From an uncultured Gammaproteobacteria bacterium (GTDB lineage: Bacteria; Pseudomonadota; Gammaproteobacteria; Steroidobacterales; UBA11654), in contig CACDKD010000005.1 in NCBI GenBank assembly GCA_902553145.1, positions 1 through 64,000 of the forward strand: a DNA stretch of 64,000 bases, in the 5' to 3' direction. The position numbers and the translations under genes are program-made. Of this stretch, positions 1-9,751 are shown in pieces (position 1 is the first letter of the stretch; each line of letters opens with the position of its first letter). The notes beneath the pieces are model-generated. The model ran no database searches and was not told where the DNA came from. It saw only the letters and a list, made by a program, of their open reading frames with translations.

Positions 1-1614
1 CGAAGCCATGACTTGTTGGTCTTTTCGATCGGAGTAAAAAACAACTAAATCAAGATTGGTGCTTGAATCGGCGAATTGTCGATTGAACCCAATTTCATAA
101 TTCCACAAGTATTCCGGATCATAGATCAATCGATCGGAATAAAGATTCTCTGAAAAGCCGGTGCCAAGGTTAAAACCACCCGCCTTGTATCCTCTTCCGA
201 TGCTCGCATAAAGATTGATCTCGTCGCTCCAATCTTTGATCAAAGACATTTTGCCTCCAAGCATTTGATCGCTTGGACTGAATTCTTCACCAAACGTATC
301 GTTGTAGTTGGCCTCCCAATCTTCCCATCGCATGCCTAAACTCAGAGTGAGCGTTTCAGACAAAAGATAATCAAATGTTCCAAACAAAGCTTTATTTTCG
401 GAATCGTAATTTCTCGTCCCGGTGACATTTTGGATGTAGGGTGGCCAAGGACTGAATGGATTGCTGTACGTTCCCAAATCATTGATGTCATTGCGCTCGC
501 TCAAATCCAAATAGTAAGCCCCCAAAACCCATGCAAAATTCTGACCCGTCTCCTCACCGATTGGATCGGAAAGCAACCTGAATTCTTGATTGAATGATCT
601 TCTTGATCGCAATGTCTCGGAGAAAAAATCGTAGATATAGGGTGCATTGTCAATTGGATTGCTCCAATCGGCATCGTAGCTGACAATGATGTCGGAACTC
701 GTTCCGCTGGTCAGACTTTGGAAAGAAAAACCCTCTGCGACGTGGTTGATCTTCAATCCATAGGCATCGGAATCTTGAGAATCAAACCCGGGCTTATCCG
801 AAAGGGTGTTGAGGCTGCCATCAGTGGTCCATGAATCGGACATGGCTTCAAAATCGGATTTTTGCATCAAAAATTTTAAATCCGTGTCCTCGTTCAATCG
901 ATAACTCAATTTGAATCGAGCCGTCAATTCATCCTTGCCAGTGGTGTCGTCTCGATTAAGATACGAATTCTTACGAAACCCATCGCTTTGATCTTGCCTG
1001 ATGGAAAATCGATATTTTGCATCCGGATTGTTTTCAAAAGGGCCGCCAAATGCGAGACCGAAAGAGCTGATGCCATCTGAACCCACTGTGAGCTCTGAAA
1101 GTCCTGAAAATATCTCGGTCGGTTCTTTCGATCGCATGTAGATCATTCCTGCAAGCGCATTGGCTCCCATGCGAGAACCTTGCGGTCCTCGATGCACTTC
1201 AATTTGCTCCATGTCAAAACTGCTGGAAATCCCGCCTTGCCCTGAAAAATCGATGTCGTCGATCATCAATCCCACAGAGGAGTTTGGCGTGCCCTCATAA
1301 CCGGACTGTTCGCCGATCCCTCGGATTTGGAAATACCTAGGACGACCATCGCTTAAGGCAAAATTAAGATTCGGAACCAAAAATGAGAGCTGTTCCAAAT
1401 GCTTGATTGGTTCTGCCTTGAGTTGTTCCTCATTAAGAACCAGTAAGCTGCCATCATTTTTTTCTAAAGCGATCTCTCGATAGCTTGCCTTGACTACGAT
1501 CTCTTCGATCTCTGCTGCATCAATTTGCAGCGGGATCATGGTCATCGATAACAAACCGAGACTCAGAGCCCTAGTTAAGGAGTTGATACAATTGGATAAA
1601 GTTATGTTTTGCAT
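1..1614 (-). CDS. TonB-dependent receptor, partial (3' end beyond left edge of window)
   Basis: Not in the ORF track because it runs off the edge. Reverse-strand reading from ATG at 1614 gives MQNITLSNCINSLTRALSLGLLSMTMIPLQIDAAEIEEIVVKASYREIALEKNDGSLLVLNEEQLKAEPIKHLEQLSFLVPNLNFALSDGRPRYFQIRGIGEQ...DDIDFSGQGG...MEQIEVHRGPQGSRMGANALAGMIYMRSKEP, i.e. signal peptide, TonB box-like EEIVV and plug domain motifs. Confidence 0.93.
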   Translation of the reverse strand, partial: MQNITLSNCINSLTRALSLGLLSMTMIPLQIDAAEIEEIVVKASYREIALEKNDGSLLVLNEEQLKAEPIKHLEQLSFLVPNLNFALSDGRPRYFQIRGIGEQSGYEGTPNSSVGLMIDDIDFSGQGGISSSFDMEQIEVHRGPQGSRMGANALAGMIYMRSKEPTEIFSGLSELTVGSDGISSFGLAFGGPFENNPDAKYRFSIRQDQSDGFRKNSYLNRDDTTGKDELTARFKLSYRLNEDTDLKFLMQKSDFEAMSDSWTTDGSLNTLSDKPGFDSQDSDAYGLKINHVAEGFSFQSLTSGTSSDIIVSYDADWSNPIDNAPYIYDFFSETLRSRRSFNQEFRLLSDPIGEETGQNFAWVLGAYYLDLSERNDINDLGTYSNPFSPWPPYIQNVTGTRNYDSENKALFGTFDYLLSETLTLSLGMRWEDWEANYNDTFGEEFSPSDQMLGGKMSLIKDWSDEINLYASIGRGYKAGGFNLGTGFSENLYSDRLIYDPEYLWNYEIGFNRQFADSSTNLDLVVFYSDRKDQQVMAS

Positions 1615-1695
1615 GGTACACCTCCGCCATTGAACTGGAACAGGACAGGCTCCAAATAACCACGTCCATCACCCATTATTTTTATCATTTGGATT

Positions 1696-1774
1696 ATGCG
1701 ATTCCTCCGCCATTATTATATGGTTCAGGTTCAAAGGGTTCCCTAAAGTCTCAGGCAAAAGCCACCCCTTGCAC
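1696..1774 (-). promoter_or_regulatory. TPP (thiamine pyrophosphate, THI element) riboswitch in the leader of the TonB-dependent receptor gene
   Basis: Reverse strand reads GTGCAAGGGGTGGCTTTTGCCTGAGACTTTAGGGAACCCTTTGAACCTGAACCATATAATAATGGCGGAGGAATCGCAT. It has the conserved GGGGTG...CTGAGA...ACCC...GAACCTGA...GGCGGAGG order, a P3 hairpin GGC-TTTT-GCC, GGGT/ACCC pairing and CCAT-ATAATA-ATGG pairing. Confidence 0.92.
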
Positions 1775-1822
1775 GTGTCGCTATCATAGTATATTGGCCC
1801 AAGATTTGCTATCGTTCTCAGC

Positions 1823-2704
1823 ATGAGTGAAGAAAATAATTACGATTACAAAGCCATCGATGCGGTGGTGAATATTTGGACAAGAGAAGCCCTCTCGCAA
1901 AGACCCGATTGGGGCGACGATTTCTTTGTTGGAAAGATGAATGCAAAGGACTCTCTCATGACTGGATTGTCCTTGGATGAAATGCTGGAGCGTATGGAAA
2001 CCGCGGGCATTGAGAAAGCATTTCTCATTGCTGCTCATGCAGGAAGAGTCGGCATGCCGGGTTGCTATCACATGCCTTATGAAATTGTTGCAAGAGCATG
2101 CGAAGAATACCCCGATCGTTTTTATGGACTGGCTGGCATTGATCCTTTTGATGGCATGGAAGGCGTAAGGGCATTTGAAGATGCCGTTCAAAACATGGGA
2201 TTCATCGGCGCTCATCTATATCCGCATTGGTATGAATTGGCACCGGACCACGCAAAGTATTATCCGTTTTATGCAAAATGCTGCGAGCTAGATGTTCCGA
2301 TACAAATGCAAGTGGGTCAATCGATGGTTTACTCAAAAGAATATCGAACAAGGAGTGTTGGACAACCCATAACACTCGATACAGTGGCTTGCGATTTGCC
2401 AGAATTGAAGCTCATTGGAATCCATGTGGGCATTCCATGGCACGATGAGATGATCTCAATGGCTTGGAAGCATGAAAACATTTACATTGGATGCGATGCT
2501 CATCGGCCCAAATATTGGCCAAAAAGTTTCACGCATTACGTGAACAGTTACGGTCAAGACAAAGTCATCTTTGGGACCGACTTCCCTGTCCTTGATTTTA
2601 AGAAAACGACCGATGACATTAATGAGATTGGTTTTAAGCCAGAAGTCAGAAGGAAGCTGATGCGTGACAATGCGATTCGCATCTATGGCCTAGATATTGA
2701 GTAA
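1823..2704 (+). CDS. Amidohydrolase family (Amidohydro_2, TIM-barrel) protein
   Basis: 293 aa ORF with amidohydrolase-2 style motifs (IGIHVGIPWHDEMISMA, VIFGTDFPVLDF). Confidence 0.85.
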   Translation: MSEENNYDYKAIDAVVNIWTREALSQRPDWGDDFFVGKMNAKDSLMTGLSLDEMLERMETAGIEKAFLIAAHAGRVGMPGCYHMPYEIVARACEEYPDRFYGLAGIDPFDGMEGVRAFEDAVQNMGFIGAHLYPHWYELAPDHAKYYPFYAKCCELDVPIQMQVGQSMVYSKEYRTRSVGQPITLDTVACDLPELKLIGIHVGIPWHDEMISMAWKHENIYIGCDAHRPKYWPKSFTHYVNSYGQDKVIFGTDFPVLDFKKTTDDINEIGFKPEVRRKLMRDNAIRIYGLDIE

Positions 2705-3788
2705 TCCAATCGAAATCAAAACCTTTGAGGTTGAAAAGTCCAATTGGCTCAATACGCGAGTCCAAACCACAACATTCAATGGCGATCTCAATGAAAACGA
2801 AGTGCTCTTTGAAGTCGACCGATTTGCATTGACCTCAAACAATATTTCTTATGCCGCATCAGGAGACATGTTGGGCTATTGGCAGTTTTTTCCAACCACC
2901 GATGGGTACGGCAGAATCCCGGCAATGGGTTATGCCAATGTCATTCAATCCAATCATCCTGAAATTGAAGTGGGCAATCGCTATTGGGGTTTTTACCCCA
3001 TGTCGACCCATCTCATTGCCGAGGCTGGAAAGATCACCAAAAGCGGTTTCAGCGATGTGAGCAAACATCGAGAAAAACTTGCACCCATTTATTCAAGATT
3101 CGATGACGTTGGTTTCAATCCGCTCTATGAAGAGGAAAGAGAGAATCAAGATCTATTATTAAGGGGTTTATTTCTCACCTCATGGTTGGTGGATGATTTT
3201 ATGTTTGATAACAATCATTTTGGTGCCGATGCATACGTCATCACTTGTGCATCATCGAAGACAAGCATTGCGCTCGCCTTTGTTGCAAAACAAAGAGGGC
3301 TTAAGAAAACGATTGGTATCACCTCTGAAAAAAATAAACCCTTCACTGAGAGTCTCGATTGCTATGACGAGGTGCTTTCATACGATGAAGTGAAGACGCT
3401 CGATAATTCTCAAAAGATCATGATTGTAGACATGGCGGGTCATTATGGTGCGATGAAAGATCTGCATGAACTCTTCGGCGATCACGTGAAATATTCATGC
3501 AAGGTTGGAGCGACACATCTCGACAATCTAGAGGGAGACATGAGTCAATTTCCTGGTGCCAAACCCACTTTCTTCTTTGCTCCAACACAAGCTCAAAAGA
3601 GAACGGAAGAATGGGGCCCTGGAGAAGTACAAAAAAGAATTGGCATGAGTCTTAAGGAATTTCAAATCCACAGCGATCAATGGATGAAAGTGAAAAGAGG
3701 TTCAGGTCTCGATGAAATAAAAAACACATTCACAGAAGTGGTGCAAGGCAATATACCGCCTAATCGTGGAATCATTTTATCCGTCTAA
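2697..3788 (+). CDS. DUF2855 family protein (MDR-like fold)
   Basis: 363 aa; ENEVLFEVDRFALTSNNISYAASGDMLGYWQFFPTTDGYGRIPAMGYANV is typical of DUF2855. TTG start overlaps the end of the amidohydrolase. Confidence 0.8.
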   Translation: MSNPIEIKTFEVEKSNWLNTRVQTTTFNGDLNENEVLFEVDRFALTSNNISYAASGDMLGYWQFFPTTDGYGRIPAMGYANVIQSNHPEIEVGNRYWGFYPMSTHLIAEAGKITKSGFSDVSKHREKLAPIYSRFDDVGFNPLYEEERENQDLLLRGLFLTSWLVDDFMFDNNHFGADAYVITCASSKTSIALAFVAKQRGLKKTIGITSEKNKPFTESLDCYDEVLSYDEVKTLDNSQKIMIVDMAGHYGAMKDLHELFGDHVKYSCKVGATHLDNLEGDMSQFPGAKPTFFFAPTQAQKRTEEWGPGEVQKRIGMSLKEFQIHSDQWMKVKRGSGLDEIKNTFTEVVQGNIPPNRGIILSV

Positions 3789-3828
3789 AGTATCCAATTA
3801 CTGATCCCAAAGTTAATGATAAGATTAA

Positions 3829-4890
3829 TTGATGAATCTTGAACTCATTCTTGCTTTTATAATTGGCGCAATCATTGGTGGTGGCGTCACATTCAAGTTA
3901 TTGCCCGGATTCCTAAAATCAATTTTCAGAGAGACTGCCAGAGATGAATTATCCGAGATTCAAGATGAGATCGAAGGTGAACAAAAGCAAAATGAGGATG
4001 ATATATCCAAAAAACTTGAAGCGCTGAACACAGCAATCATAAAAGCCACATCCACTTGGGATGCCAATACAAAGAGTCTCTCACAAGAAGTGGGTGACCT
4101 CACTAAATCTCATACACAATGGGCTGAAGCATTATCAAACCCAGGTGAACAAGGCGCACTTGCAGAAGAATCACTAAAAGTGATGCTTGAAACAGCTGGT
4201 TTTGTGAAAGGAGTAAATTTCAGTGAGCAACAATCAGAAAAAACAGATCAGGGAGATTTCAGGCCAGATGTATATGTGAATACACCAGATAAAGGCACGA
4301 TCATTATTGACTCAAAAGCACCAATGAAACTCTACAAAGAGGCAATCGAAATTGAGGATACGAATCTCAAAAAAGCAAAACTGAAAGAACATGCAAAGAA
4401 TGTACTCGATCACGCGAAGAAATTAGGCAAAAAAGACTATTCGGGTTCAATTGGCAAGAAAACGCCTGACTTTGTAATCATGTACATACCGAATGTTTCC
4501 ATATACATGTCTGCTATTGATGAAATTCCAGACCTTGTTGAACAAGCTGCCAAGCAAAGAGTAATGATCTGTCCTCCTTCCCTCGTTTATGCAGCATTAA
4601 AAACAATCATGCTTACATGGCAACAACAAGAAGTTTATGAGAATGCTGAAAATATTAAACAGCAAGCATCAGAAGTTCATGCGAGATTGAAAAAATTTAA
4701 TGACGATTTCTTCTCAAAAATCGGGACAGACTTAGGTAGAGCGATTAAATCATATAACGATGGCGTAAGATCATGGGAAAGCCGCCTAATGCCATCTGTT
4801 AGAAAGATCGAAGAAATGGGAATTGCCGATTCAACGAGAAAAATAGAAGCACCTGAAGAAAAGCAAGAATTGCCAATTGATAAGGGCTGA
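3829..4890 (+). CDS. rmuC: DNA recombination protein RmuC family
   Basis: N-terminal TM, coiled-coil, then GEQGALAEESLKVMLETAGF...RPDVYVNTPDKGTIIIDSKAPM...DFVIMYIPNVSIYMSAI, the RmuC nuclease-like core. ATG alternative at 3832. Confidence 0.9.
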   Translation: MMNLELILAFIIGAIIGGGVTFKLLPGFLKSIFRETARDELSEIQDEIEGEQKQNEDDISKKLEALNTAIIKATSTWDANTKSLSQEVGDLTKSHTQWAEALSNPGEQGALAEESLKVMLETAGFVKGVNFSEQQSEKTDQGDFRPDVYVNTPDKGTIIIDSKAPMKLYKEAIEIEDTNLKKAKLKEHAKNVLDHAKKLGKKDYSGSIGKKTPDFVIMYIPNVSIYMSAIDEIPDLVEQAAKQRVMICPPSLVYAALKTIMLTWQQQEVYENAENIKQQASEVHARLKKFNDDFFSKIGTDLGRAIKSYNDGVRSWESRLMPSVRKIEEMGIADSTRKIEAPEEKQELPIDKG

Positions 4891-4906
4891 TTCTTTACCC
4901 TATAAA

Positions 4907-4996
4907 TCAATAACTTAGGAATCCATAAATCAGCATTCCAACTATGGTGAGCATCATAAAAAGCCCTAAAAGTATCATTAATTTATTCCCACTCAT
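4907..4996 (-). CDS. Putative 29-aa single-TM small protein (not in ORF track)
   Basis: Reverse strand ATG at 4996 reads MSGNKLMILLGLFMMLTIVGMLIYGFLSY*, a near-complete hydrophobic helix. It starts 5 nt after the stop of the upstream lipoprotein esterase, with GGAG about 8 nt upstream of the ATG. Confidence 0.5.
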   Translation of the reverse strand: MSGNKLMILLGLFMMLTIVGMLIYGFLSY

Positions 4997-5001
4997 GCAA
5001 C

Positions 5002-6318
5002 CTACTCCACTAATCCATCGACGTTGTATTTAGAGAAAAACTCCCAAATAACACTGGCCGAATCAATATCGAAGACCCGAGTACCTTTAATGCTTGGCCA
5101 TTGATGACCCAGGCCATCAAGATAATAAAGTTCCACTGACACATCGTTCATGCAACCGTTATAGACGGAAATTGTTCCACCCAATCCATCGTCATCGTTG
5201 TCTTCAATGACGGTTTCTGATGGCGTCACGTTGCAAGAATTGTAATTGACCCAGAATTCCATGACATCATCGATGGGTTTCATATTATTATTTCCTTCAT
5301 AGGGTACGGTGTTGTCCTTGGCGCCATGAATTTGCATGACGGGAGTGGGATGTTTTGCGTCGCATTCATTAAATGTTTGATTGGTCATGCTTCCCGTCAC
5401 AGAGGCAATGCCGGCAATTCGATGGCTTAACTGACACGCCAGGACATAGCTCATGAATCCGCCATTTGACATTCCGGTTGAATAAATCCGGTTGAGATTG
5501 ACAAAATAATTGCCGTCCAAGTAGTCAATGATTGAGTCGATGAAGTCGATGTCATCGGTCGTGCTTTGAGATGTCCAGCCGCCCACGTTCCAATGCGTTG
5601 CCTGCGTGGGCTGATAAATGGAGCCTTGTGGAAAGATAAGAATCAATCCGTGCTCATCGGCTTGCGTTTGAAAATTTGAATAATCAAAGATCCAATCGTC
5701 GTAACTGGTGTAGCCATGCAAAACAAAAACAATGGGGGCTGAGACATTGTTTGCATCAATGGATTGTGGAACATACTTAATAAACTCCCTAAAGAGCCCT
5801 CCTCTTGTCATCTCGCACTGCTCTGCATTCTGAATAGCAATGTCGCCTTCTGTAATATAGACATCGCAGGTTGGCTCTGTATTGGGATTATCGGAGGGGT
5901 CGTCTGTGATTGTTACTGTGAAACTCTTGGCTGCAGAGAGAGATCCATCGGAAACAGAAACGGTTAGCTCATATGTATTGTCTGCACCCTCATCGACTGG
6001 GTTTTCAAAATCGGGTGCCGTATTAAAGGACACATCGCCCGATGAATCGATGGAAAAATTGGATGCATCAGTTCCGGATAAGCTAAAACTGATTTGATCG
6101 CCGTCTGGATCGCCCGCTGTGACCGTGAAAGCCTCGGTCTGATTTTCTTGTACGTCATAATCTGACGATGAATTGTTAATAAAAGGTGAGCGATTATTGT
6201 CTGAAGAACCGCCTCCGCCTCCGCCGCCACAGGCATTGAGAATGAGGAGCGAAAACAGTAAAAGAGAATAGTGAGTTCTTCTACTCTTTATCAAAGTAGC
6301 TTCCCAGTCGGTATCCAA
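5002..6318 (-). CDS. Lipoprotein with cadherin-like domain and PHB-depolymerase/feruloyl-esterase-type alpha/beta hydrolase domain
   Basis: LLLFSLLILNAC|GGGGGGGSS lipobox, cadherin-like ENQTEAFTVTAGDPDGDQISFSLSG, then FVLHGYTSYDDW...STGMSNGGFMSYVLACQL (GxSxGG nucleophile) and GLGHQWP. The real start may be TTG at 6294. Confidence 0.85.
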   Translation of the reverse strand: MDTDWEATLIKSRRTHYSLLLFSLLILNACGGGGGGGSSDNNRSPFINNSSSDYDVQENQTEAFTVTAGDPDGDQISFSLSGTDASNFSIDSSGDVSFNTAPDFENPVDEGADNTYELTVSVSDGSLSAAKSFTVTITDDPSDNPNTEPTCDVYITEGDIAIQNAEQCEMTRGGLFREFIKYVPQSIDANNVSAPIVFVLHGYTSYDDWIFDYSNFQTQADEHGLILIFPQGSIYQPTQATHWNVGGWTSQSTTDDIDFIDSIIDYLDGNYFVNLNRIYSTGMSNGGFMSYVLACQLSHRIAGIASVTGSMTNQTFNECDAKHPTPVMQIHGAKDNTVPYEGNNNMKPIDDVMEFWVNYNSCNVTPSETVIEDNDDDGLGGTISVYNGCMNDVSVELYYLDGLGHQWPSIKGTRVFDIDSASVIWEFFSKYNVDGLVE

Positions 6319-7543
6319 GGTATGCCCACATTAAGGCGACCCCGCTTCCTATGGCCGCAACACCGCCAAGCGTTAGTCCAAGTCCTTGGGTTAAGCCCGT
6401 GAAGCTCCAAGCCCAAAAGATATCACCCGCTCTGTAGACGACCACATCAATCACGCTTTTTCCTTTGAATCTGGATTCACGATCAAGGGTGGTGAAGAGC
6501 ATCTCACGCGCTGGTTTTGTGATCGCGTATTCGCCAGCACGACGCACGACTTGCAATCCAACAACCACCCATAAAATTGGTGAAATCGCAAGAATCAGCA
6601 TTGCAATGACAATGATGAATGGGACCAAAGGGAGTGTGATTGTAAGGCCGAATCTTTTCGTCAGTCTTGATGTGCCAAACATCGCAGTTATGACGCCCAG
6701 AACATTGACTGCAAGATCAATCCCTGCCCAAATTTGTGTCCTGGTGTCTTGATCGACATCGGTGAGAATATTTTTGATGGCAAAATACACAAATGTGCTT
6801 AAACCGGTATACAGCACAATGAATATCCCAATTCCAAAGAGTAGATTTTTCAAGATCGGTGGTTTTAAAAACTCAACGAATCCATCCCAGAAGTTTCCTC
6901 CAATTGCTGTGTTGTTTCCATCCGAATTGGACGATTGATTTGTTGTCGTTTCACGTCCAAGCATGAGTGCAATAAACATAGGGATGAAGAGCATTGAGGA
7001 TGAAATGAGTATGAGCGCCTCTGAGCCGATTCTATTCGCAAAAAGGAGTGAGATTGTTGGGCCGAATATTGCGCCCAAGCTGCTGCCCGCGGCTATGAAT
7101 CCAAAAATTCTTTGTGACTGCTCTTTATTGAAAATATCGGCCATGAAACTCCAAAAGACCGATATGTTTAAGAGACTGAAGACGCTCACCCACACGTAAA
7201 ATACTTGGGGTATGAGTGTCGAATCGGGATTGAGAGTCAACATGGCATAAAGGCCAAAGAATGTCAGAGAAAAGAACCCGTAAATACCGGGCACAAGATA
7301 CCTAAAAGTAATTTTTGAGCAAATGTAGCCGTAAAAAGAAACCACGATAAAACTAATGAAGAATGTAAAAGTCCAAATGGTGCTGAGCTCGGCATCGGTC
7401 CAGTCGCTGGCCAAACCATCGCGAACGGATCGAATGATGTAGTAAGAAGCCAAAATTGAAAAGATAAACGCAAAGGATAGAACAACGGCTCTAATCTCGT
7501 TCGGTTTAATTTTTGTGATCTTTTGTAATATTGAATCAATCAT
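6281..7543 (-). CDS. MFS-like / NTP:NDP exchange (TlcC, COG3202-like) transporter
   Basis: 420 aa polytopic protein; SYYIIRSVRDGLAS...VFSLLNISVFWSFMADIFNKEQSQRIFGFIAAGSSLGAIFGP resembles TlcC-like carriers of free-living bacteria. Confidence 0.75.
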   Translation of the reverse strand: MIDSILQKITKIKPNEIRAVVLSFAFIFSILASYYIIRSVRDGLASDWTDAELSTIWTFTFFISFIVVSFYGYICSKITFRYLVPGIYGFFSLTFFGLYAMLTLNPDSTLIPQVFYVWVSVFSLLNISVFWSFMADIFNKEQSQRIFGFIAAGSSLGAIFGPTISLLFANRIGSEALILISSSMLFIPMFIALMLGRETTTNQSSNSDGNNTAIGGNFWDGFVEFLKPPILKNLLFGIGIFIVLYTGLSTFVYFAIKNILTDVDQDTRTQIWAGIDLAVNVLGVITAMFGTSRLTKRFGLTITLPLVPFIIVIAMLILAISPILWVVVGLQVVRRAGEYAITKPAREMLFTTLDRESRFKGKSVIDVVVYRAGDIFWAWSFTGLTQGLGLTLGGVAAIGSGVALMWAYLGYRLGSYFDKE

Positions 7544-7549
7544 AGTGTC

Positions 7550-8707
7550 CTATTCTCCAAGAAGATCGAGTATTGGCAACGAGCCATTTTGAACAAAGTC
7601 TAGAAAAGCCCCTCCGCCAGTCGATATGTAACTTATTTTTTTTGTGATACCTAGCGCTTCAACCACAGCCACAGTATCCCCTCCGCCAACAATTGTGAAA
7701 CCTTGATTTTCTGAAACTGCATGACCCAATGCTGCAGTCCCTTCAGAGAAGGCTTTAAATTCAAACACTCCCAACGGGCCGTTCCAAATGGTTGTGCTGG
7801 TTTCATTGATGATATTGCAATACGCTTCAGCGGTTTGAGGCCCTATGTCTAAAATGAGTTCATCTTTTTCAATGTCATCGATCGATTTGATTGTTGCAAC
7901 TGCTTCACCTGAAAATTCTTTTGCCACTCTGACATCGACTGGGAGAGGCACATTCACATTATCCATCTGGAGAATATTTTTTGCTGCGTCAACCATTTCT
8001 GGTTCAGCCAATGAGGCACCAACCTCCTTTCCGCTTGCAAGAAGAAACGTATTGGCAATCCCTCCTCCCACAATGACGTGATCGCAAAAACTTGAGAATT
8101 TTTCTATGACGCCTAACTTGGATGAAACTTTGGCGCCCCCGATGATTGCAGTGACAGGTGATTTGGGTCCATCGATTGCCTTCTTAATTGAGTTCACCTC
8201 ATTGGATAAGAGCGGTCCAATGCATCTTTCTTTTGCGTATTGAAGTGCGCCGTATGTGCTTGAATGTTTTCGATGCGAGGCACCAAATGCATCCATGACA
8301 TAAACATCGCAAAGCCCTGCTATCTTTTGAGAAAGCGACTTATCGTTCTTTTTTTCTCCCGAGTGATAGCGAACATTCTCACACAGAGTGACGCCATCAG
8401 ATGGATGATCGATTCCCTCAAGCCAATTGGATTGAAAAGAAACTCTTATACCTAAGATCTCTTGCAGTCTCTCTGCCACTGGTTCCAGTGAGAAACTGCC
8501 ATCTAATTTTTCAGGGTCGGGTCGACCCAGATGTGACAACAGAATGACATTTGCGCCCTTATCAAGGGCCATTTGTATGGTTGGAAGAGAAGCCATGATT
8601 CTAGCATCACTGATGACGGCTCCATTTTTAAGAGGCACATTCAGGTCCAATCGGATCATGGTCCTCTTGCCATGCAAATCCAGTGTTTCCATGCTTGGTA
8701 TTTGCAT
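7550..8707 (-). CDS. pgk: Phosphoglycerate kinase
   Basis: MIRLDLNVPLKNGAVISDARI, LLSHLGRPDPEK, VIGGAKVSSKLGVI, WNGPLGVFE, STGGGAFLDF. Confidence 0.98.
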   Translation of the reverse strand: MQIPSMETLDLHGKRTMIRLDLNVPLKNGAVISDARIMASLPTIQMALDKGANVILLSHLGRPDPEKLDGSFSLEPVAERLQEILGIRVSFQSNWLEGIDHPSDGVTLCENVRYHSGEKKNDKSLSQKIAGLCDVYVMDAFGASHRKHSSTYGALQYAKERCIGPLLSNEVNSIKKAIDGPKSPVTAIIGGAKVSSKLGVIEKFSSFCDHVIVGGGIANTFLLASGKEVGASLAEPEMVDAAKNILQMDNVNVPLPVDVRVAKEFSGEAVATIKSIDDIEKDELILDIGPQTAEAYCNIINETSTTIWNGPLGVFEFKAFSEGTAALGHAVSENQGFTIVGGGDTVAVVEALGITKKISYISTGGGAFLDFVQNGSLPILDLLGE

Positions 8708-8719
8708 CAGATTTTTAAA

Positions 8720-9733
8720 TCAATCGGCGTTGACTAACGCAAGTGTTGTATCGAGCATTCGATTTGAGAATCCCCATTCATTGTCATACCAAGAGCATAC
8801 CTTCACCAAAGTTCCCTCTTGAACTTTAGTCATGGTTGCATCGTAGGTAGATGAAGCAGGATTGTGGTTAAAGTCAATCGATACAAGTGGGCCATCGTTG
8901 TAATCGAGAACTCCCTTAAGGGCTCCATCTGATGCAACTTTCACAACCTCATTGATTTCATCAACAGAAGTCTCTCTTGAGGCAATAAAACTGAGATCAA
9001 CCAACGACACATTGATGGTTGGGACTCGAACAGAAAAGCCGTCCAATTTTCCATCCAGTTCTGGCAATACAAGGCCAACAGCAGCGGCTGCACCGGTCTT
9101 GGTTGGAATCATGGATTGTGTTGCAGATCTTGCTCTTCTGAGGTCGCTGTGCATCACATCGGTTAGAACCTGATCATTCGTATACGCATGAATGGTGGTC
9201 ATGATGCCGCTCTCAAGTCCAATGCTTTCATGAATCGGCTTCACGAGTGGTGCAAGGCAATTGGTTGTGCAAGACGCATTTGAAATCACGGCATCGTCTT
9301 TGCTCAGAGTGTCGTGGTTAACGCCGTAAACAATAGTCGCATCGATGTCTGTACCCGCTGGTGCAGATATGACCACCTTTTTTGCGCCTGCATTGATGTG
9401 CTTACTTGCCAACTCTTTTTTTGCAAAAAATCCAGTGCATTCAAGCACAACATCGACGCCGAGATCGCCCCAAGGCAATTGCTCAGGATCTCTCTCGGCG
9501 AAAACTTTAATTTCATCTCCATTGACAACGAGTGCATCGTCTCTGGCTTCAACGGAATAAGGGAATGGTCCGTGTGCTGTATCGTATTTTGTTAGGTGCG
9601 CATTGCTGTTTGCATCGCCTAAATCATTGATTGCAAGTACTTGTAGCTCATCGGTTCGTCCACTTTCGTAGAGTGCTCTTAGGACATTTCTGCCGATTCT
9701 ACCGTATCCATTGATTGCTATTTTGACCGTCAT
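8720..9733 (-). CDS. gap: Glyceraldehyde-3-phosphate dehydrogenase, type I
   Basis: [31 protein letters not shown] (catalytic Cys), [13 protein letters not shown]. Confidence 0.97.
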   Translation of the reverse strand: MTVKIAINGYGRIGRNVLRALYESGRTDELQVLAINDLGDANSNAHLTKYDTAHGPFPYSVEARDDALVVNGDEIKVFAERDPEQLPWGDLGVDVVLECTGFFAKKELASKHINAGAKKVVISAPAGTDIDATIVYGVNHDTLSKDDAVISNASCTTNCLAPLVKPIHESIGLESGIMTTIHAYTNDQVLTDVMHSDLRRARSATQSMIPTKTGAAAAVGLVLPELDGKLDGFSVRVPTINVSLVDLSFIASRETSVDEINEVVKVASDGALKGVLDYNDGPLVSIDFNHNPASSTYDATMTKVQEGTLVKVCSWYDNEWGFSNRMLDTTLALVNAD

Positions 9734-9751
9734 TGAAGACTCCTTTACTTT

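Noticed and set aside
1784-2215. 143-aa minus-strand ORF opposite the amidohydrolase
   Set aside because: Fully antisense to a well-supported family protein, with low-complexity coding character and no recognisable domain. Its right-hand end also does not coincide with any independent signal.
6180-6240. GGC/CCG repeat tract (poly-Gly) as a phase-variable repeat
   Set aside because: It encodes the common post-lipobox glycine linker (CGGGGGGGSS); codons are mixed and not a uniform simple repeat.
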